Below are positions 4,551 to 5,254 of a stretch of DNA of 5,254 nt, piece by piece. The stretch's first letter is position 1; each line of letters opens with the position of its first letter. The notes beneath the pieces are model-generated. The model made no database searches and had not been told where the DNA came from. It was given only the letters and a program-made list of their open reading frames with translations. A program made the position numbers and the translations under genes. Origin of the DNA: Nitrososphaeraceae archaeon (lineage in GTDB: Archaea > Thermoproteota > Nitrososphaeria > Nitrososphaerales > Nitrososphaeraceae); assembly GCA_025922735.1 (NCBI GenBank), contig JAICHI010000102.1, positions 1 through 5,254 on the forward strand, written 5' to 3'.

Positions 4551-5254
4551 CCTTCTATCATCACAACATAGCTTCCCCCTTGTTGCTCTATACTGTATTT
4601 GCATCCAACAATCTCGCTCACAACATGCAAGTTTGTGAGCAAATGCGGGGTTACTCGCGCAATTCGATATCTTGACCTGCCCTTACTTAAGGCCAGTGGA
4701 AGAACGAGCATGTCTGCAAGGAATGGGTCTATCGTAGCCTGAGCTAGCATGCTATCCAAGAATCGCTTTGCAGCCTCGCTCCCAACGACCTCTGCCCGTT
4801 TGCCAAGCTCTCCTATTGAATCGCCACCGACGTATAGACCAAAGTCAGACGAACAGTACACTAGAATTGAAGATCCCGGAGAAATAGAGGTTTCCATTGA
4901 CGCAGTGTAATTACTACATCGGAGATCCTTTTTCTCTAGTGCTATTAAGGCAGAAGATATCTGTCGCTTGGCAACATGTATTGGCAGCTGGCTGCAGACA
5001 CTGATAATCTTTGGCTCAAGATATCTTGTAGCCAGGAATTCTATTGTGCCAGGGTTTTTGCAAGGCTTAATAGTGGACTGCACAACACCGCCTCCCTTTG
5101 GATAGTATCCCCTCTTCAGCACATCGACTGAGAATTTTGGTCCAATGCTTAGGTAGCTTTTCGCGACAATATGCTTGATATAATCGATTGTTGGGCTTGC
5201 TTTGACGTCTGTTCCACCCGTGACCTCAATTTGCAGGCTGTTGTTAGACAGCGA
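4547..5254 (-). CDS. rtcA: RNA 3'-terminal phosphate cyclase, C-terminal 235 residues (5' end outside window)
   Basis: RtcA converts a 3'-phosphate RNA end to a 2',3'-cyclic phosphate using ATP, through an adenylated His. The frame runs open to the window edge at 5254. The extra 44 residues before 5123 also fit the family (VTGGTDVKASPTIDYI, then KRGYYPKGGG across 5090-5125). Further matches are the Arg-rich helix after LPIHVAKRQ, SPGSS, the GELGKRAEVVG stretch, and the C-terminal VTPHLLTNLHVV. The last contains His at 4643-4645, matching the adenylated His of bacterial RtcA, so the enzyme looks active and unlike the His-lacking eukaryotic Rcl1 branch. The usual DQ after the 'laD' stretch is DM here (ADMLVLPLAL), a small departure. 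The visible part is about two thirds of a normal 330-350 residue protein. It is convergent with the CopD-like gene. Confidence 0.93.
   Translation of the reverse strand, partial: SLSNNSLQIEVTGGTDVKASPTIDYIKHIVAKSYLSIGPKFSVDVLKRGYYPKGGGVVQSTIKPCKNPGTIEFLATRYLEPKIISVCSQLPIHVAKRQISSALIALEKKDLRCSNYTASMETSISPGSSILVYCSSDFGLYVGGDSIGELGKRAEVVGSEAAKRFLDSMLAQATIDPFLADMLVLPLALSKGRSRYRIARVTPHLLTNLHVVSEIVGCKYSIEQQGGSYVVMIEG

Overview
The window reads as an archaeal chromosome segment, most likely from a member of the Nitrososphaerota (Thaumarchaeota). Four things point there: a tRNA-Gly gene with a canonical bulge-helix-bulge intron and no encoded CCA; TATA-box promoters with at least one apparently leaderless gene; an anti-Shine-Dalgarno match of the archaeal type (AGGTGAT); and a short Cys-rich basic zinc-ribbon protein of a kind I associate with thaumarchaea. 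The assignment rests on gene content and motifs; no database search was possible.

Left part (1-2094, + strand): a TATA-like element is followed by a strongly structured leader RNA (stem arms 43-57 and 88-105) ending at the ribosome-binding site of a three-gene operon. The operon encodes a zinc-ribbon protein (119-370), a small protein resembling the LpdD/PAC-like prenylated-flavin chaperones (375-737), and a UbiD-family prenyl-FMN-dependent decarboxylase (724-2094). The last two overlap by 14 bases. The likely unit of function is a UbiD enzyme with its own maturation partner. Its substrate cannot be read from sequence; the archaeal mevalonate-pathway step (anhydromevalonate phosphate decarboxylation) is one candidate.

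Middle part (2095-3373): a tight two-gene operon follows, with a small helical protein of unknown function (2148-2477) and a protein with a weak DUF218/YdcF-like pattern (2481-3047). Next comes about 210 bases without a gene. It holds the tRNA promoter and a 15-base near-copy of the tRNA D-arm, and leads into tRNA-Gly(TCC) (3258-3347). That tRNA has a 16-base intron at position 37/38 and a T-rich downstream tract.

Right part (3374-5254): a membrane-anchored LEA14-like (LEA type 2) protein on the - strand is divergent from a four-helix CopD-like membrane protein on the + strand. Both promoters appear to share one palindromic TATA element (4028-4037). The CopD-like gene runs tail-to-tail into a gene for RNA 3'-terminal phosphate cyclase (RtcA) on the - strand, and the two stop codons overlap within CTAG. 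The 5' end of rtcA lies beyond the window.

There are no insertion sequences, CRISPR arrays or phage genes. The most interesting items are the leader hairpin with alternative folds, the archaeal LpdD-like/UbiD overlap, the divergent active-site loop of the UbiD protein, the minimal tRNA intron with an unusual stem mismatch, and the shared TATA palindrome.
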